Positions 45,880 through 54,879 of a stretch of DNA of 64,000 nucleotides are shown here, piece after piece. The first letter of the stretch is position 1; every line of letters begins with the position of its first letter. A program made the position numbers and the translations under genes. Location: contig NZ_FNPX01000011.1 of NCBI RefSeq assembly GCF_900107415.1, positions 51,206-115,205 on the forward strand, read 5' to 3'. Source of the stretch: Jannaschia faecimaris (GTDB lineage Bacteria > Pseudomonadota > Alphaproteobacteria > Rhodobacterales > Rhodobacteraceae). The notes under the pieces were generated by a model that did not search any database, had not been told where the DNA came from, and worked only from the letters and a program-made list of their open reading frames with translations.

Positions 45880-47082
45880 TCAGTCGGCGATGCCGTAGCG
45901 CGCAACCCAGTCTTGGGACAGGCGCGTGGCCCAGCTGGGGTGCGGCTCGGGCAAGGCTGGGCCCAATTCCTCTGGCGACAACGTCGCAACGCCAAGGTCC
46001 AGCGCCTCGAACGCCGCGCGGTCGTCGGCGGGCAGTTTTTCCATGTCGAGTACGGTGCCATACCCCAGAACCGCCGGATCCTGCGCACGCACCTGCGCCT
46101 CGGGCGACAGAATGATGTTGGCAACGACCATCGCACCCGCCTTGGCATTCGCGTTGACCGGGATGGCAACGAAGCTGGCGTTTCCGATGGTGCCCCCATC
46201 CAGCACATAGGTGCGCACGCTTTCGGGCAGGTCAAAATTTCCGATCGCGGTCGTCGCCTCGCCGGGGGAGAAGCTGAGTGCGATGTCCACTTCACCGTCG
46301 TTGATCAACTGGAACTGGCGCGGGCCGTTTTCCGGATAGGCGCGCCCTTGCCGCCACAGCAGGGGCTGAAGCTGATCAAGATACTCCCACAGCATGAAGG
46401 TAACATCGTCGTAATCGTCGCCAACCGGCTTGGACAGTCGCTCCGCATCCTCGACTATTTCAATCAGCATCTGCTTGAGAAACGTTGTCCCCAGGAAATC
46501 AGGTGGCTGCGGATAAGTGAAGCGCCCCGGATTTTCCTGCGCCCATTCCAGCAACCTTGCGGCAGATGCAGGCGGTGTCTCGACCCGTGCACTGTCGTAG
46601 ACGAAGACCAACTGCGCCATGGCCCAAGGACTTTCATATCCTTCGGTCGGGACGGTGAAGTCGGCCCGAACGCCCTTGTCCTCGACGTCGACGTATTGCC
46701 AATTCGGCAATTGCTCCGCGAAGGGACCGAATAGCAGCCCAGCCTCCTTCATCGCGGCGAAGTTCGCGCCGTTGATCCAGATGAGGTCAACGGACCCCTC
46801 CTCTTCGATCCCGGCTTGAAGCTCGTTCAGGACGACGCCGACCGCATCGGCGGTATCGGTCAGTTTGACGTGCTGCAAGTCAACACCATGCTCCTGCGCG
46901 CGGTCGCCAACCCAATCAATAAAGTCATTCGTCGCGGTGGATCCGCCCCAGGCGTGCCAGTAAACCGCCTGTCCTTTTGCCTGCTGCGTCACGGCGTCCC
47001 AATCGGCGACGTCGGGTGGAGTTTCAGCCAGCGTGGTCGCGGGCCAGGCCAGGGTGGCCATCAGGGTCAGTGCAAGGCGCAT
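45880..47082 (-). CDS. ynjB: periplasmic substrate-binding protein, YnjB type
   Basis: A 400-residue secreted binding protein with a signal peptide (residues 1-19, ending TTLA before ETPPD). The body is the extracellular-solute-binding fold: QAVYWHAWGGSTATNDFIDWV, VDLIWINGANFAAMKEAGLLFGP and YESPWAMAQLVFVYD. The WHAWGGS and WINGENF-like stretches are the features I associate with YnjB. It follows ynjF by 10 bases and precedes the permease. The ligand is unknown; a small phosphorylated or thiamine-like compound has been guessed for the family without proof. Confidence 0.87.
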   Translation of the reverse strand: MRLALTLMATLAWPATTLAETPPDVADWDAVTQQAKGQAVYWHAWGGSTATNDFIDWVGDRAQEHGVDLQHVKLTDTADAVGVVLNELQAGIEEEGSVDLIWINGANFAAMKEAGLLFGPFAEQLPNWQYVDVEDKGVRADFTVPTEGYESPWAMAQLVFVYDSARVETPPASAARLLEWAQENPGRFTYPQPPDFLGTTFLKQMLIEIVEDAERLSKPVGDDYDDVTFMLWEYLDQLQPLLWRQGRAYPENGPRQFQLINDGEVDIALSFSPGEATTAIGNFDLPESVRTYVLDGGTIGNASFVAIPVNANAKAGAMVVANIILSPEAQVRAQDPAVLGYGTVLDMEKLPADDRAAFEALDLGVATLSPEELGPALPEPHPSWATRLSQDWVARYGIAD

Positions 47083-47092
47083 TCTAGTTTTC

Positions 47093-47695
47093 TCAGGTCA
47101 AAAGGTTACGTGCATTGGCCACGCGGGCCACGGCGGTGAAAAGGCACAGGGATCCGAATATCCAGGCCAGCGGAATGAAAAGCTGCGGCAGAATGCAGAG
47201 CAGGGCAAAGAAAACGATTGTTTCAGTGCCCTCAAGCAATCCAGCGGAATAGAAGAGGGATTTCACGCCCTGCGCCGTGCTCGACAGGCCGCGCTTTTCG
47301 GCCATGATCGAATAGCCAAGGAAGCTGGCCCCGTTAACGTAGAACGACAAAAGCAGGAATGCCGCCGCCATCGCGTTGGCCGGATCCAACAGGGCGAACG
47401 CGAAAGGCACCGCGCCGTAGAAGACAAAGTCGCACCAGATATCGAGGTATCCGCCGAAATCCGTCGTCTTGGTGGCGCGGGCAACGGCCCCGTCAAGACC
47501 ATCCAGCACGCGCGACGCCAGCAGCGGCAGTATCGCCCAGCCGGGTGCACCGAACGCGATCACGGCAGCCGCCAGGATGCCCACTGCGAACCCGACCAAA
47601 GTAACACCGTCAGCTGTCGCTCCGGCCCCGGCAAGGGTGCGGCCAAACCGGTTCAGCGGCGGATCGATATAGGGACGTACAAAACGGTCGAGCAT
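47093..47695 (-). CDS. ynjF: CDP-alcohol phosphatidyltransferase, YnjF type
   Basis: A 200-residue membrane enzyme with the full CAPT motif: D65, D68, G69, A72, R73, G81, D85 and D89 (LDGLDGAVAR then GGYLDIWCDFV), which binds the CDP-alcohol and two metals. About six hydrophobic helices. ATG at 47695 follows GAAGGA. In E. coli ynjF lies at the end of the ynjABCDEF operon; here it leads the transporter genes with a 10-base gap, supporting a functional link between the imported compound and a phospholipid head group (inference). Confidence 0.88.
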   Translation of the reverse strand: MLDRFVRPYIDPPLNRFGRTLAGAGATADGVTLVGFAVGILAAAVIAFGAPGWAILPLLASRVLDGLDGAVARATKTTDFGGYLDIWCDFVFYGAVPFAFALLDPANAMAAAFLLLSFYVNGASFLGYSIMAEKRGLSSTAQGVKSLFYSAGLLEGTETIVFFALLCILPQLFIPLAWIFGSLCLFTAVARVANARNLLT

Positions 47696-47789
47696 CCGGT
47701 CCTTCGCGCAAATTGCGTGCCAAAGGCCTCGTGCACAGTCACGGTTGGCAGTGCAAGGCACAAGACCGTGACCTTAAACAGCCTTGACT

Positions 47790-48998
47790 TCAGCCTTGCA
47801 ACGGCTTGCACAACCGCGCGATTGCCAAGGCGGAGGCCGCAGCCAGCACCGCCGACGTGGCCAGCGCCAAGGGCAGGCCCCCCAGCTGATACGTCAGACC
47901 CGAAAGCGCCGTGCCCAACAACCGCCCACCCGCGTTCGCCATATAATAGAAACCGACGTCCATCGTGACCCGGTCGGGCCCCGCAAAATCGAGGATCAGG
48001 AAGGAATGGAGCGCCGAATTGACGGCAAAGACCGCGCCGAACACCAGCAATCCACCCAAGGTCAACGTACTCGCCTCCGCCCCGCGCAGCGCGATCAGCG
48101 CCAACGCCCCCGACACCAGTGCCAACCCGCACACCCAAGCCAGCGCGCGGCCGGGTGTACCTTGGCCCAATCGCGGGGCAAACGCCTGAACCCCACCGTA
48201 GAACACAATCCACAGCGCCATAAATCCGCCGGTCAGGAAGAAAGCCCGCTCCGCCTCCATCCCCGTCGCAAGATAGCCGGCAAGCCAGATTGGCAGCGCG
48301 ACAACGAACCAGACGTCGCGCGCGGCGAACAGGAACAGCCGCGCCAGCGACAGACCGTTGATCCGGGGGTCCCTGCTGAACACCTGGCTGAACCTCGCCC
48401 CCTTGACCCTCGCGGTCAGGCCCGACGGAAGGAAGACGATGATCGCGAGCAGGACGAGCGCCAAACCGGCGGCCATCGACCAAAGTGCGGGGACGAAGCC
48501 GATCCAGCCCAGCAATGCCGCGCCAAGGAAGAACCCCATTCCCTTAACCGCGTTCTTCGACCCGGTCAGCGCCGCCACCCAAGTGTAGAGCCGCGCGCCC
48601 TGCCCCGCCGGTATCAGCATCTTCACCGCCGATTTCGATGTCGTCTTGGTCAGGTCCTTGGCCACGCCCGAAGCCCCCTGCACCAGCATCACGAAGCCGA
48701 CCGAAGCCGCCATCGCCCATTCGGGGTCAAGCTGCGTCAGCGCGACCAAAGCGGCGATTTGTAGCGCCAGACCCGCGATCAATGTCGCGGCCAAGCCGAA
48801 ACGTGCTGCCAACCATCCGGCCACCAGGTTTGTGACGATGCCCGCAACTTCATAAAGCAGGAAGAGCCAGGCCAGCGTCAGCGGCGAAAATCCCAGGCGG
48901 TGAAAATGCAGCAGAACGAGCATCCGCAGCGCGCCGTCGGTCAGCATAAAGGCCCAGTAGGCCCCAGTCACAGCGCCATAGCCACGCCAGTCAGTCAC
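47790..48998 (-). CDS. arsJ: ArsJ, MFS exporter of 1-arseno-3-phosphoglycerate
   Basis: A 402-residue major-facilitator protein with about twelve helices. The opening TGAYWAFMLTDGALRMLVLL and HFHRLGFSPLTLAWLFLLYE is the ArsJ signature as I know it, and the adjacent GAPDH gene confirms it. ArsJ exports the unstable arseno-phosphoglycerate made by GAPDH from arsenate, which then breaks down outside. Start is GTG at 48998, one base after the GAPDH stop. No arsR or arsenate reductase is next to it. Confidence 0.92.
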   Translation of the reverse strand: MTDWRGYGAVTGAYWAFMLTDGALRMLVLLHFHRLGFSPLTLAWLFLLYEVAGIVTNLVAGWLAARFGLAATLIAGLALQIAALVALTQLDPEWAMAASVGFVMLVQGASGVAKDLTKTTSKSAVKMLIPAGQGARLYTWVAALTGSKNAVKGMGFFLGAALLGWIGFVPALWSMAAGLALVLLAIIVFLPSGLTARVKGARFSQVFSRDPRINGLSLARLFLFAARDVWFVVALPIWLAGYLATGMEAERAFFLTGGFMALWIVFYGGVQAFAPRLGQGTPGRALAWVCGLALVSGALALIALRGAEASTLTLGGLLVFGAVFAVNSALHSFLILDFAGPDRVTMDVGFYYMANAGGRLLGTALSGLTYQLGGLPLALATSAVLAAASALAIARLCKPLQG

Positions 48999-48999
48999 G

Positions 49000-49992
49000 T
49001 CAGGATGCCATCATGCGGGCAATATCGGCCAGTCGAACGGCATAGCCGAATTCGTTATCGTACCACGCATAGAGCTTTAAATGGGTGTCTTGCACGACAA
49101 CAGTCGACGGCCCGTCGATCACCACTGAGCGGCGCTCGTTCAGGAAATCCGAACTCACCAGTGGGCGGTCTTCCAGCCCCAGGATGCCCGCCATCGGCCC
49201 GTTCGCGGCGGTGCGAAACGCGTCGTTCACGCCTTCGGAAGTTACGGGTCCTGCCATCTCGAATGCACAGTCGGTAAGCGATGCATTCAACAGCGGCACC
49301 CGCACCGCGTGGCCCATCAAGCGCCCTTGCAGATCGGGGAAGATATCCATGATCGCCTTGGCCGACCCCGTAGTCGTCGGCACCAGGTTCATCAACGCCG
49401 AACGCGCCCGACGTGGGTCTTTGTGGGCGCGGTCGACCATGGTCTGCGTGTTGGTCACGTCGTGAATTGTGGTGAAGCTGCCGTGCCGAATACCGAACGC
49501 GTCCCGCAGCACCGCGATCAAGGGTGCCAGACAATTAGTCGTGCAACTCGCGGCCGTCAGAAGACGCTGGCTGCCGTCATAGCGGTCATGGTTTACCCCG
49601 AAGACGAGGTTCAGCGCCTCGGAGCCCTTCACCGGGGCCGAGACCAGAACCTTGCCGATGCCCGCTGCCCAGTAGGGCGCGATCTTTTCCTCGGTCTTGA
49701 AAACGCCGGTGCAGTCGATCACCAGATCGACGCCCGCCAGGGGCAGATCCTCGATTCGGGAGTGGCTGGTGAACGCAAGCGCCGCATCGCCTAGGTGAAG
49801 CGTATCGTTTTCAGCGTGACAGGGACGCGTCCAGCGACCGTGAACGCTATCGAATTCCATCAGGAGAGCGTGCTGATATGCATCACCAGCGGCGTCGTTC
49901 ACGCCAACAATCTCTATGTCGCCCGGTGCATCCAGCAAGTCGCGCACGACCAGTTTCCCGATCCGTCCCAGACCGTTGACAAAAACCTTCAC
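49000..49992 (-). CDS. ArsJ-associated glyceraldehyde-3-phosphate dehydrogenase
   Basis: A 330-residue GAPDH: NAD motif FVNGLGRIGKLV, catalytic Cys in LTAASCTTNCLAPL, and the C-terminal AWYDNEFGYAVRLADI. Beside arsJ, it makes 1-arseno-3-phosphoglycerate from glyceraldehyde 3-phosphate and arsenate, an arsenate-resistance route. I choose the GTG at 49992 (KVFVNGLG) because GGGAG lies eight bases before; a GTG three codons upstream overlaps that site. A separate glycolytic GAPDH is expected elsewhere. Confidence 0.9.
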   Translation of the reverse strand: MKVFVNGLGRIGKLVVRDLLDAPGDIEIVGVNDAAGDAYQHALLMEFDSVHGRWTRPCHAENDTLHLGDAALAFTSHSRIEDLPLAGVDLVIDCTGVFKTEEKIAPYWAAGIGKVLVSAPVKGSEALNLVFGVNHDRYDGSQRLLTAASCTTNCLAPLIAVLRDAFGIRHGSFTTIHDVTNTQTMVDRAHKDPRRARSALMNLVPTTTGSAKAIMDIFPDLQGRLMGHAVRVPLLNASLTDCAFEMAGPVTSEGVNDAFRTAANGPMAGILGLEDRPLVSSDFLNERRSVVIDGPSTVVVQDTHLKLYAWYDNEFGYAVRLADIARMMAS

Positions 49993-50092
49993 CCCACGCA
50001 CTCCCGCATTTTTGCCGGTTTGTTATGGAGTCGCGGTAACAGATTGATGACACTTTCCAAGCGCTGCGTCGCAGTGTAGCCACGGGCCGAGT

Positions 50093-50182
50093 GGAAGCGT
50101 GGCCGAGCGGTCGAAGGCACCGGTCTTGAAAACCGGCAGGCGTGAAAGCGTCTCGTGGGTTCGAATCCCACCGCTTCTGCCA
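50093..50182 (+). tRNA. tRNA-Ser (anticodon UGA)
   Basis: Class II tRNA of 90 nt including the encoded CCA. Acceptor GGAAGCG pairs with CGCTTCT (one G-U pair), D arm GCCGAGCGGT, anticodon arm CCGGT-CTTGAAA-ACCGG with TGA, a long variable arm, and T arm GGGTTCGAATCCC. It marks the left edge of the region with lost recombinases, low GC and mobile elements, and is a typical integration target. Confidence 0.96.
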
Positions 50183-50611
50183 GTTCTTGGCATAAATTAT
50201 ATATTTATCAGAACCTTAATTAGACCCAATTCCAGATCGCCCCCCATTTCACCCACCATTCTGTTTTGTATGAACTCCTGTATCGAGCTCTAGGCTTCGC
50301 GAAATCGTTGCAACCTGATCGGCCGCAAGCGGACTTGCGTTCGCACCGCAGCGAATGCCTGCTTGGAGCCCATCTTGACTGATGCTGCGCTTCGCAAGGA
50401 TGGCCGCAAGGGGCGGTTTGCAGCCATTCGCTGAACCACGCGCCAACGTCGGCAATGCGGACAAACCTGCCGTTCGGACTTAAGAGTGCGCATACGTTAA
50501 TAGGTTGAATCGCCACGCCGCTGGTTCTTCAAATTGATCAAGATCAATGCTTCATGAGGCCGCCTTTGAAATAGCGCACTGCGAGTGGTTAAACTGCAAA
50601 TAGGGGGGGAG
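50183..50611. other. 430-base AT-rich and repeat-like stretch after tRNA-Ser
   Basis: The first 60 bases are very AT-rich (TAAATTATATATTTATCAG). Then follows a noncoding portion with AGCGGACTT, GAGCCCA and GCAGCGAATG words that recur in other gene-free parts of the island. The last 80 bases should hold the promoter of the 5'-nucleotidase gene. A 98-codon minus-strand frame here looks like chance. Confidence 0.45.
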
Positions 50612-51574
50612 ATGAGGATTCGCACTGCTGCAGCGGTCGTTGCGTTGCTGCTCAGCATGGTAGAAGCGCATGCGGATTACTCGCTGACCATCCTACATAC
50701 CAATGATTTCCACTCCAGCTTCGAGGGTATCGACCGGTGGGACCACGATTGCCCTGCTGAGGAGAATGCCGCAGGTAATTGCTACGGCGGCTCAGCGCGT
50801 TTGATGACTGCGATCAACGAGGCCCGGAAGCGCACAGAAAACTCAGTACTGTTCGATGCTGGCGACCAGTTCCCACGCCCCGAAAACCCCTACGACCTTA
50901 ACGTTTCACTCACTGCCAACTTGATGAACCGACTAGCCTATGATGCTATGACCTTGGGTAATCATGAATTTGATTACGGCGAGGATGTTGTCGTCGAATT
51001 CATCGACAGGCTGAATTTCCCGGTCCTGGTCGCGAATATCGATTTCTCTGGCAACCCGCATTTGGCGCTAGGGACGCGAAAATCGGCTATCATCGAGCGT
51101 GGCGGCGAGAAGTTGGGTTTGATTGGTGTCACGCTAGAGAGTTCCACAGCATCGGCCGCTTACGCAGAAGACGTAGTCACCTTTGATGCGACGGGTGCGG
51201 TGCAGGCCGAAGTTGACAACCTGATAGCGGAAGGGGTGAATAAAATCATTGTGATCAGCCACTTAGGCTACAGTGCTGATAAGAGATTGGCGGAGAGCAT
51301 CGTAGGCATCGATGTGATCGTTGGAGGTCACACCCATAGCTACCTTTCGAACACCTTTGCCAACGCGGTAGGGCCATATCCAACGATGGTGAATGGCGTT
51401 GCCGTGGTGCAGACATTCTCCTTCGGCCTTTTCCTGGGCGAATTGACCGCAACTTTCGACGATGAAGGCAACTTAACCAAAGCTGTTGGCGATCCGATCC
51501 TGCTTGATGCGAGCGTGGCCGAGAGCGAAGGCATCACATCACTAATCTCTAATGCGGAGGCGGAGCTCAAGTAA
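50612..51574 (+). CDS. 5'-nucleotidase-type metallophosphatase, C-terminal domain missing
   Basis: A 320-residue exported phosphatase: signal peptide MRIRTAAAVVALLLSMVEAHA, then the calcineurin-like domain with LTILHTNDFHSS, LFDAGDQFP, TLGNHEFDYGED, IIVISHLGYSADKRLAE and IVGGHTHSYLS, giving all metal ligands. In UshA/5'-nucleotidase proteins a second, substrate-binding domain of about 200 residues follows; here the protein ends at EAELK with a TAA. The gene therefore encodes the catalytic half only, either as a truncated relic next to a decayed recombinase or as a short family member. Confidence 0.85.
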   Translation: MRIRTAAAVVALLLSMVEAHADYSLTILHTNDFHSSFEGIDRWDHDCPAEENAAGNCYGGSARLMTAINEARKRTENSVLFDAGDQFPRPENPYDLNVSLTANLMNRLAYDAMTLGNHEFDYGEDVVVEFIDRLNFPVLVANIDFSGNPHLALGTRKSAIIERGGEKLGLIGVTLESSTASAAYAEDVVTFDATGAVQAEVDNLIAEGVNKIIVISHLGYSADKRLAESIVGIDVIVGGHTHSYLSNTFANAVGPYPTMVNGVAVVQTFSFGLFLGELTATFDDEGNLTKAVGDPILLDASVAESEGITSLISNAEAELK

Positions 51575-51717
51575 TCCGGCAAGCGCGCAGTCGTCGAGAT
51601 ACACTAAATAACCAAACGCTGCGCCAACACCGAGTTCAGCATGCAAGCCAGTTTAGCCAAATTCATCGTCTCCTTCGGGCTCGACCGGACCTTCGCCGCG
51701 ACCTGCACGAACGGCAG

Positions 51718-52383
51718 CTATGGACCGTCTGTGAAGACGGCCCATGCCTTTAGATTTCGATAGCTTCGGGCGATAACCAGCGCATCTTCAAGCTCAACGC
51801 CAAGGTATCTGACAGTGCTGTCCATCTTGGTATGGCCCAACAAAAGCTGCACTGCCCGAAGGTTGCCCGTTTTCTTCTAGATTTGGGTCACCTTCGTTCG
51901 CCGCATCGAGTGCGTGCCGTATGCGCTGGCCTCCAGACCAATTGATGTCACCCACTCATGGACAACCCGCGCGTACTGGCGGGTCGAGATGTGAAGCCGT
52001 TCGTGAAAAGGACCTGGCCAGAGGTGTTCGGATTCGACCATGAGCGGCTCCCGCATCCACCTCGCGAGCGATGCCCGCGTACCTTCTGAGATTTCGAAGC
52101 GCATAGGATTCTGGGTCTTGCCCTGCAGAACCGACGCGCGTTCCTTGATTTGGCCTGACGCCATGACATCGACCACCTATATTTTGACCAGATCGCAGCC
52201 GCGCAGCTTGCTGTCGATGGCAAGATTGAAAAGGGCCAGATCGCGATGGTTCTCGGCTAGCTCCAGCCGCACCCTTATGGCCCAGACATATTTGGGCTTG
52301 AGCGGCCTTTTTTGGCCGACGATCCGACCTTTGTTCCAGGCTGGGCGCAGTGCGCGAATGGCGGGTAAGTTTGGTGTTTCCAT
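51718..52383 (-). pseudogene. decayed tyrosine recombinase, copy 1
   Basis: A 222-codon frame (start METPNLPAIRALRPAWNKGR at 52383) with two in-frame TAG codons, at 52179-52177 and 51879-51877, but otherwise unbroken to a TAG at 51718. It carries the phage-integrase catalytic residues: Arg in AIDSKLRGCDL, H-x-x-R in YGTHSMRRTK, and GH...Tyr in LLLGHTKMDSTVRYLGVE. The closely related copy 2 lies 3.3 kb away in the same orientation; comparison shows Tyr at the place of the second stop. It cannot give a full-length protein without suppression. Confidence 0.8.
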
Positions 52384-52486
52384 GATGGATCCTCCGATCC
52401 ACCACGCCCTCCCACATCGACAACCCGACGTTGACAAGACATCATATCTCATAATGCTGCGTTGCATCCGAGGTCGGCTTGGAGGA

Positions 52487-53635
52487 CTATCCGCCAACCA
52501 AAATGTCGAGCGCGTTTTCGACAGTCGGCAATGCGGCAAAGTCATTGGCTGCCTGAATTGCGCGTCTGCGCATTTCGCAGTTTTCCAATCCATCTGTGAT
52601 CGCAGCCCGAAGCGACGGTATGTCGTCGCCCGAAACAGGGATGCACAACCCTGCCGACGCAAGACACCGGGCATTGTCGGATTGATCGGCGAAGAGCGGA
52701 ACCACGACCATCGGCGTACCGGAAGCCAGCCCTCCCAGGACAGTGCCCGAACCTCCATGGCAGACCATGAGCTCTGCATGCTCGAATATCTCTGCCTGCG
52801 GGACGAATTCTCGGACGACGACATTGTCGGGTACGCTCTGGATCAGGTCGTGCGGCGCGTTTCTTCCTGTGGTCAGAAGGACCGATACGGGCAAACCGGC
52901 AACCGCATCGACGCTGGCTGCATAGACATGTCTTGTGAGGTCTTCACCGGCGGTGACGGTGCCAAAGGTCATGTAGACCAAGGGCCTGCCGCTGGGCGGC
53001 AACCATTCGGGCCGCGCTGTGGTTGGGGCCTTGATCGGTATGAAAGTTCCGAAACGGAAGGGCTCCTGGCCATTGATCCGGGGGGTGTCATCCAGAACCT
53101 TTGGATGAGCGCTGAAGGCTGGTTCATCCCTCAGATAGCCGCCGCCGGTGGGCACCAAAGAAATCAGGGATCGCAGCGCGTCCATTTCCTCGGTGTAGTT
53201 TGTGGCGATGGATTCTTCGGACTCGCCATTCACAATCTCGAAACGGGCATGTCGGATGCCGAGTTTTTCTGCCGCGATCAACCCAGAGAACTCGGTGGAT
53301 TCACGCAGGATCAGGTCTGGGTGCCAGATGGTCAATTCATCTAGCAATCCGGGCAGGAAGCTTCGCGCCAGAGCCCCCATGAAGAAGTGGGACATGAAGA
53401 ACTTTCCGGCTTTTTCGCGCGGCACGCATTTGGCGCGTTCGTTCACCGCCTCTCGTTCCGCATCGCTCGGCCCTTTCAGGACCAGGTGACCGAAGCCGTG
53501 CTTGGCGATTTCCTCGCCAAGATCGGGGAGGGCCGCGACCCTTACTTCGTGGCCTCTTGCCTGCAATCCCTTTGCAAAAGGCAGCATGGGGGTGAAGTGG
53601 CTCAAAAGCTTGTTGGTCGTGACAAGAATGCGCAC
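52487..53635 (-). CDS. glycosyltransferase family 1 (UGT/macrolide type)
   Basis: A 382-residue two-domain GT-B enzyme that moves a sugar from a nucleotide sugar to a small acceptor. It opens RILVTTNKLLSHFTPMLPFA (N-terminal GT-B start with the catalytic His replaced in this loop by the region SHFTP) and has the donor motif VCHGGSGTVLGGLASGTPMV followed by VPLFADQSDNA, typical of UDP-glucosyl or macrolide glycosyltransferases. Start is GTG at 53635. Acceptor unknown; related enzymes modify antibiotics or hydrophobic metabolites. It is one of the cassette genes between the two decayed recombinases. Confidence 0.88.
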   Translation of the reverse strand: MRILVTTNKLLSHFTPMLPFAKGLQARGHEVRVAALPDLGEEIAKHGFGHLVLKGPSDAEREAVNERAKCVPREKAGKFFMSHFFMGALARSFLPGLLDELTIWHPDLILRESTEFSGLIAAEKLGIRHARFEIVNGESEESIATNYTEEMDALRSLISLVPTGGGYLRDEPAFSAHPKVLDDTPRINGQEPFRFGTFIPIKAPTTARPEWLPPSGRPLVYMTFGTVTAGEDLTRHVYAASVDAVAGLPVSVLLTTGRNAPHDLIQSVPDNVVVREFVPQAEIFEHAELMVCHGGSGTVLGGLASGTPMVVVPLFADQSDNARCLASAGLCIPVSGDDIPSLRAAITDGLENCEMRRRAIQAANDFAALPTVENALDILVGG

Positions 53636-54213
53636 GGAAAATCCCTAAACTGGTGCCGAGCCTGGATGTTTTGACGATCGCTCGAGCCTAGTCGAGTTCT
53701 GCCGCGCTGTCTCGGAAGAGTTTTGTCGCTCAATGGGTCAGGGTGCGATGGCCCCTGGCGATCGGTTGCCGAACCGCGTCTGCACAGTTCGAGCCACATT
53801 CGGGGATGTCGTTGCGATCGCTCTCCGATCTCAGTCCAATGCTGCACTTGGGGACTTAATCCCCGACGTGTCTGTCCCTGGAAGAAACGACCGTTTTTAG
53901 ACAGAACTAAAAAGCGGTCCATCGCGCATCCTCAGCGTAAGCTCATTTTGTCCGCTGCCACCCATCGCCACATGAATCTGCAGCGCGATGCACGAATGGC
54001 CGGTTCGGTGATGCTGCGATGCTGTTTTGGATCACCCGGCGAGTGTCCGTTCTGGGCCGTTCGCTGCGGACGATACGGGGGGCGGGGAGCGGACTTTCGC
54101 CGCGACTTTCACCGGGGTCTGTAATGCAGACAAAGCGGACGTTGCCCGAACGCGACCAATGTCCGGCATGGAATGGCCGCCAACTCGCGACAAACACTGC
54201 GGTTGGACGAAGC
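53636..54213. other. 578-base gene-free stretch with degenerate repeat words
   Basis: No frame here has a good start or family resemblance. From about 54050 it contains GAGCGGACTTTCGCC, AAAGCGGACGTTGCC and similar words that recur in other noncoding parts of the island, in the manner of decayed dispersed repeats. The part next to 53635 must hold the glycosyltransferase promoter. Confidence 0.45.
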
Positions 54214-54870
54214 TCAGAATTGAAGGCCGAGAAAAATCACAGCCAATGGCACTGGTGATACAGCGAAAATAACCGTCAGAAAGGTCGAAATTGGCGTGAA
54301 TATTCCGCTCAGGCCGGCAATGATCATAATGCCGCCACCGCCGCCGATGATCGAGTTGCCCGGCGTATTCACCGCGATCGCCATCGCGATATACCTATAC
54401 CTTAGGGCAAGGCGAAGAACGCGTTTCGACTGCCCTTCAAGAAGCATCGCGACCCGTTCGTCTTTCGACAATGGAGCGGCGCGGGCCACCAGGGCGGCGG
54501 CACGCCGCATCCTCAAGACCTGCAGGACCTGCTCCAGCGCGCTGATTGGCAGGAACCGTCCGACCGTGAAGGCCAGCATCATGGCGGCGATTGTGCAGAC
54601 GTAAATCAGTGGTGCAATCGCCGCGCCGAAACCCGCGAGCAGCGCGATGCCGATCTCTGCCCCCGGCACAAACGGCATTGCAAGAAGCGCGACATAGGCC
54701 ACAGCACCGATCATGATGGCCTTGTGGACCTGCTGCTCATTGTCGGGCCGGATCTGAAGGTCCAGCGCGTCACGGATCAGGTGTACGCCCCATGTTGCCA
54801 GCACGATGAAACCGATCAGGATACCGATCTTAAGTATCAGGCCGGGCAACGTGAGCCCATTAGACGTCAT
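54214..54870 (-). CDS. VTT/DedA-like (TVP38/TMEM64) membrane protein
   Basis: A 218-residue membrane protein with about six hydrophobic helices. The central FVPGAEIGIALLAGFGAAIAP fits the VTT domain re-entrant loop motif (F/YxPGxE), and VNTPGNSIIGGGGGIMIIAG supplies the second half. Members of this family move lipids or small anions across membranes in bacteria; no substrate can be given. It follows a predicted secreted protein by nine bases, so they form a two-gene unit. Confidence 0.72.
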   Translation of the reverse strand: MTSNGLTLPGLILKIGILIGFIVLATWGVHLIRDALDLQIRPDNEQQVHKAIMIGAVAYVALLAMPFVPGAEIGIALLAGFGAAIAPLIYVCTIAAMMLAFTVGRFLPISALEQVLQVLRMRRAAALVARAAPLSKDERVAMLLEGQSKRVLRLALRYRYIAMAIAVNTPGNSIIGGGGGIMIIAGLSGIFTPISTFLTVIFAVSPVPLAVIFLGLQF

Positions 54871-54879
54871 GCGCGGGGC

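Noticed and set aside
50157..50182. Second copy of the tRNA-Ser 3' end as a right attachment site
   Set aside because: Looked for the T-arm to CCA stretch through the rest of the window and saw none; it may lie beyond the right edge.
50220..50516. 98-codon minus-strand frame after tRNA-Ser
   Set aside because: Lies in repeat-like noncoding sequence, has no ribosome site, and its composition (many Cys, Trp and Arg) is that of random translation.
51877..52179. TAG codons in the recombinases as evidence of amber suppression or recoding
   Set aside because: Normal genes in the window use TAG as a stop (for example rlmE), and copy 2 also carries a frame-changing deletion, so pseudogene decay explains the data.
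53723..54124. 133-codon plus-strand frame
   Set aside because: No ribosome site, low-quality composition, overlaps a similar frame on the other strand and repeat words.
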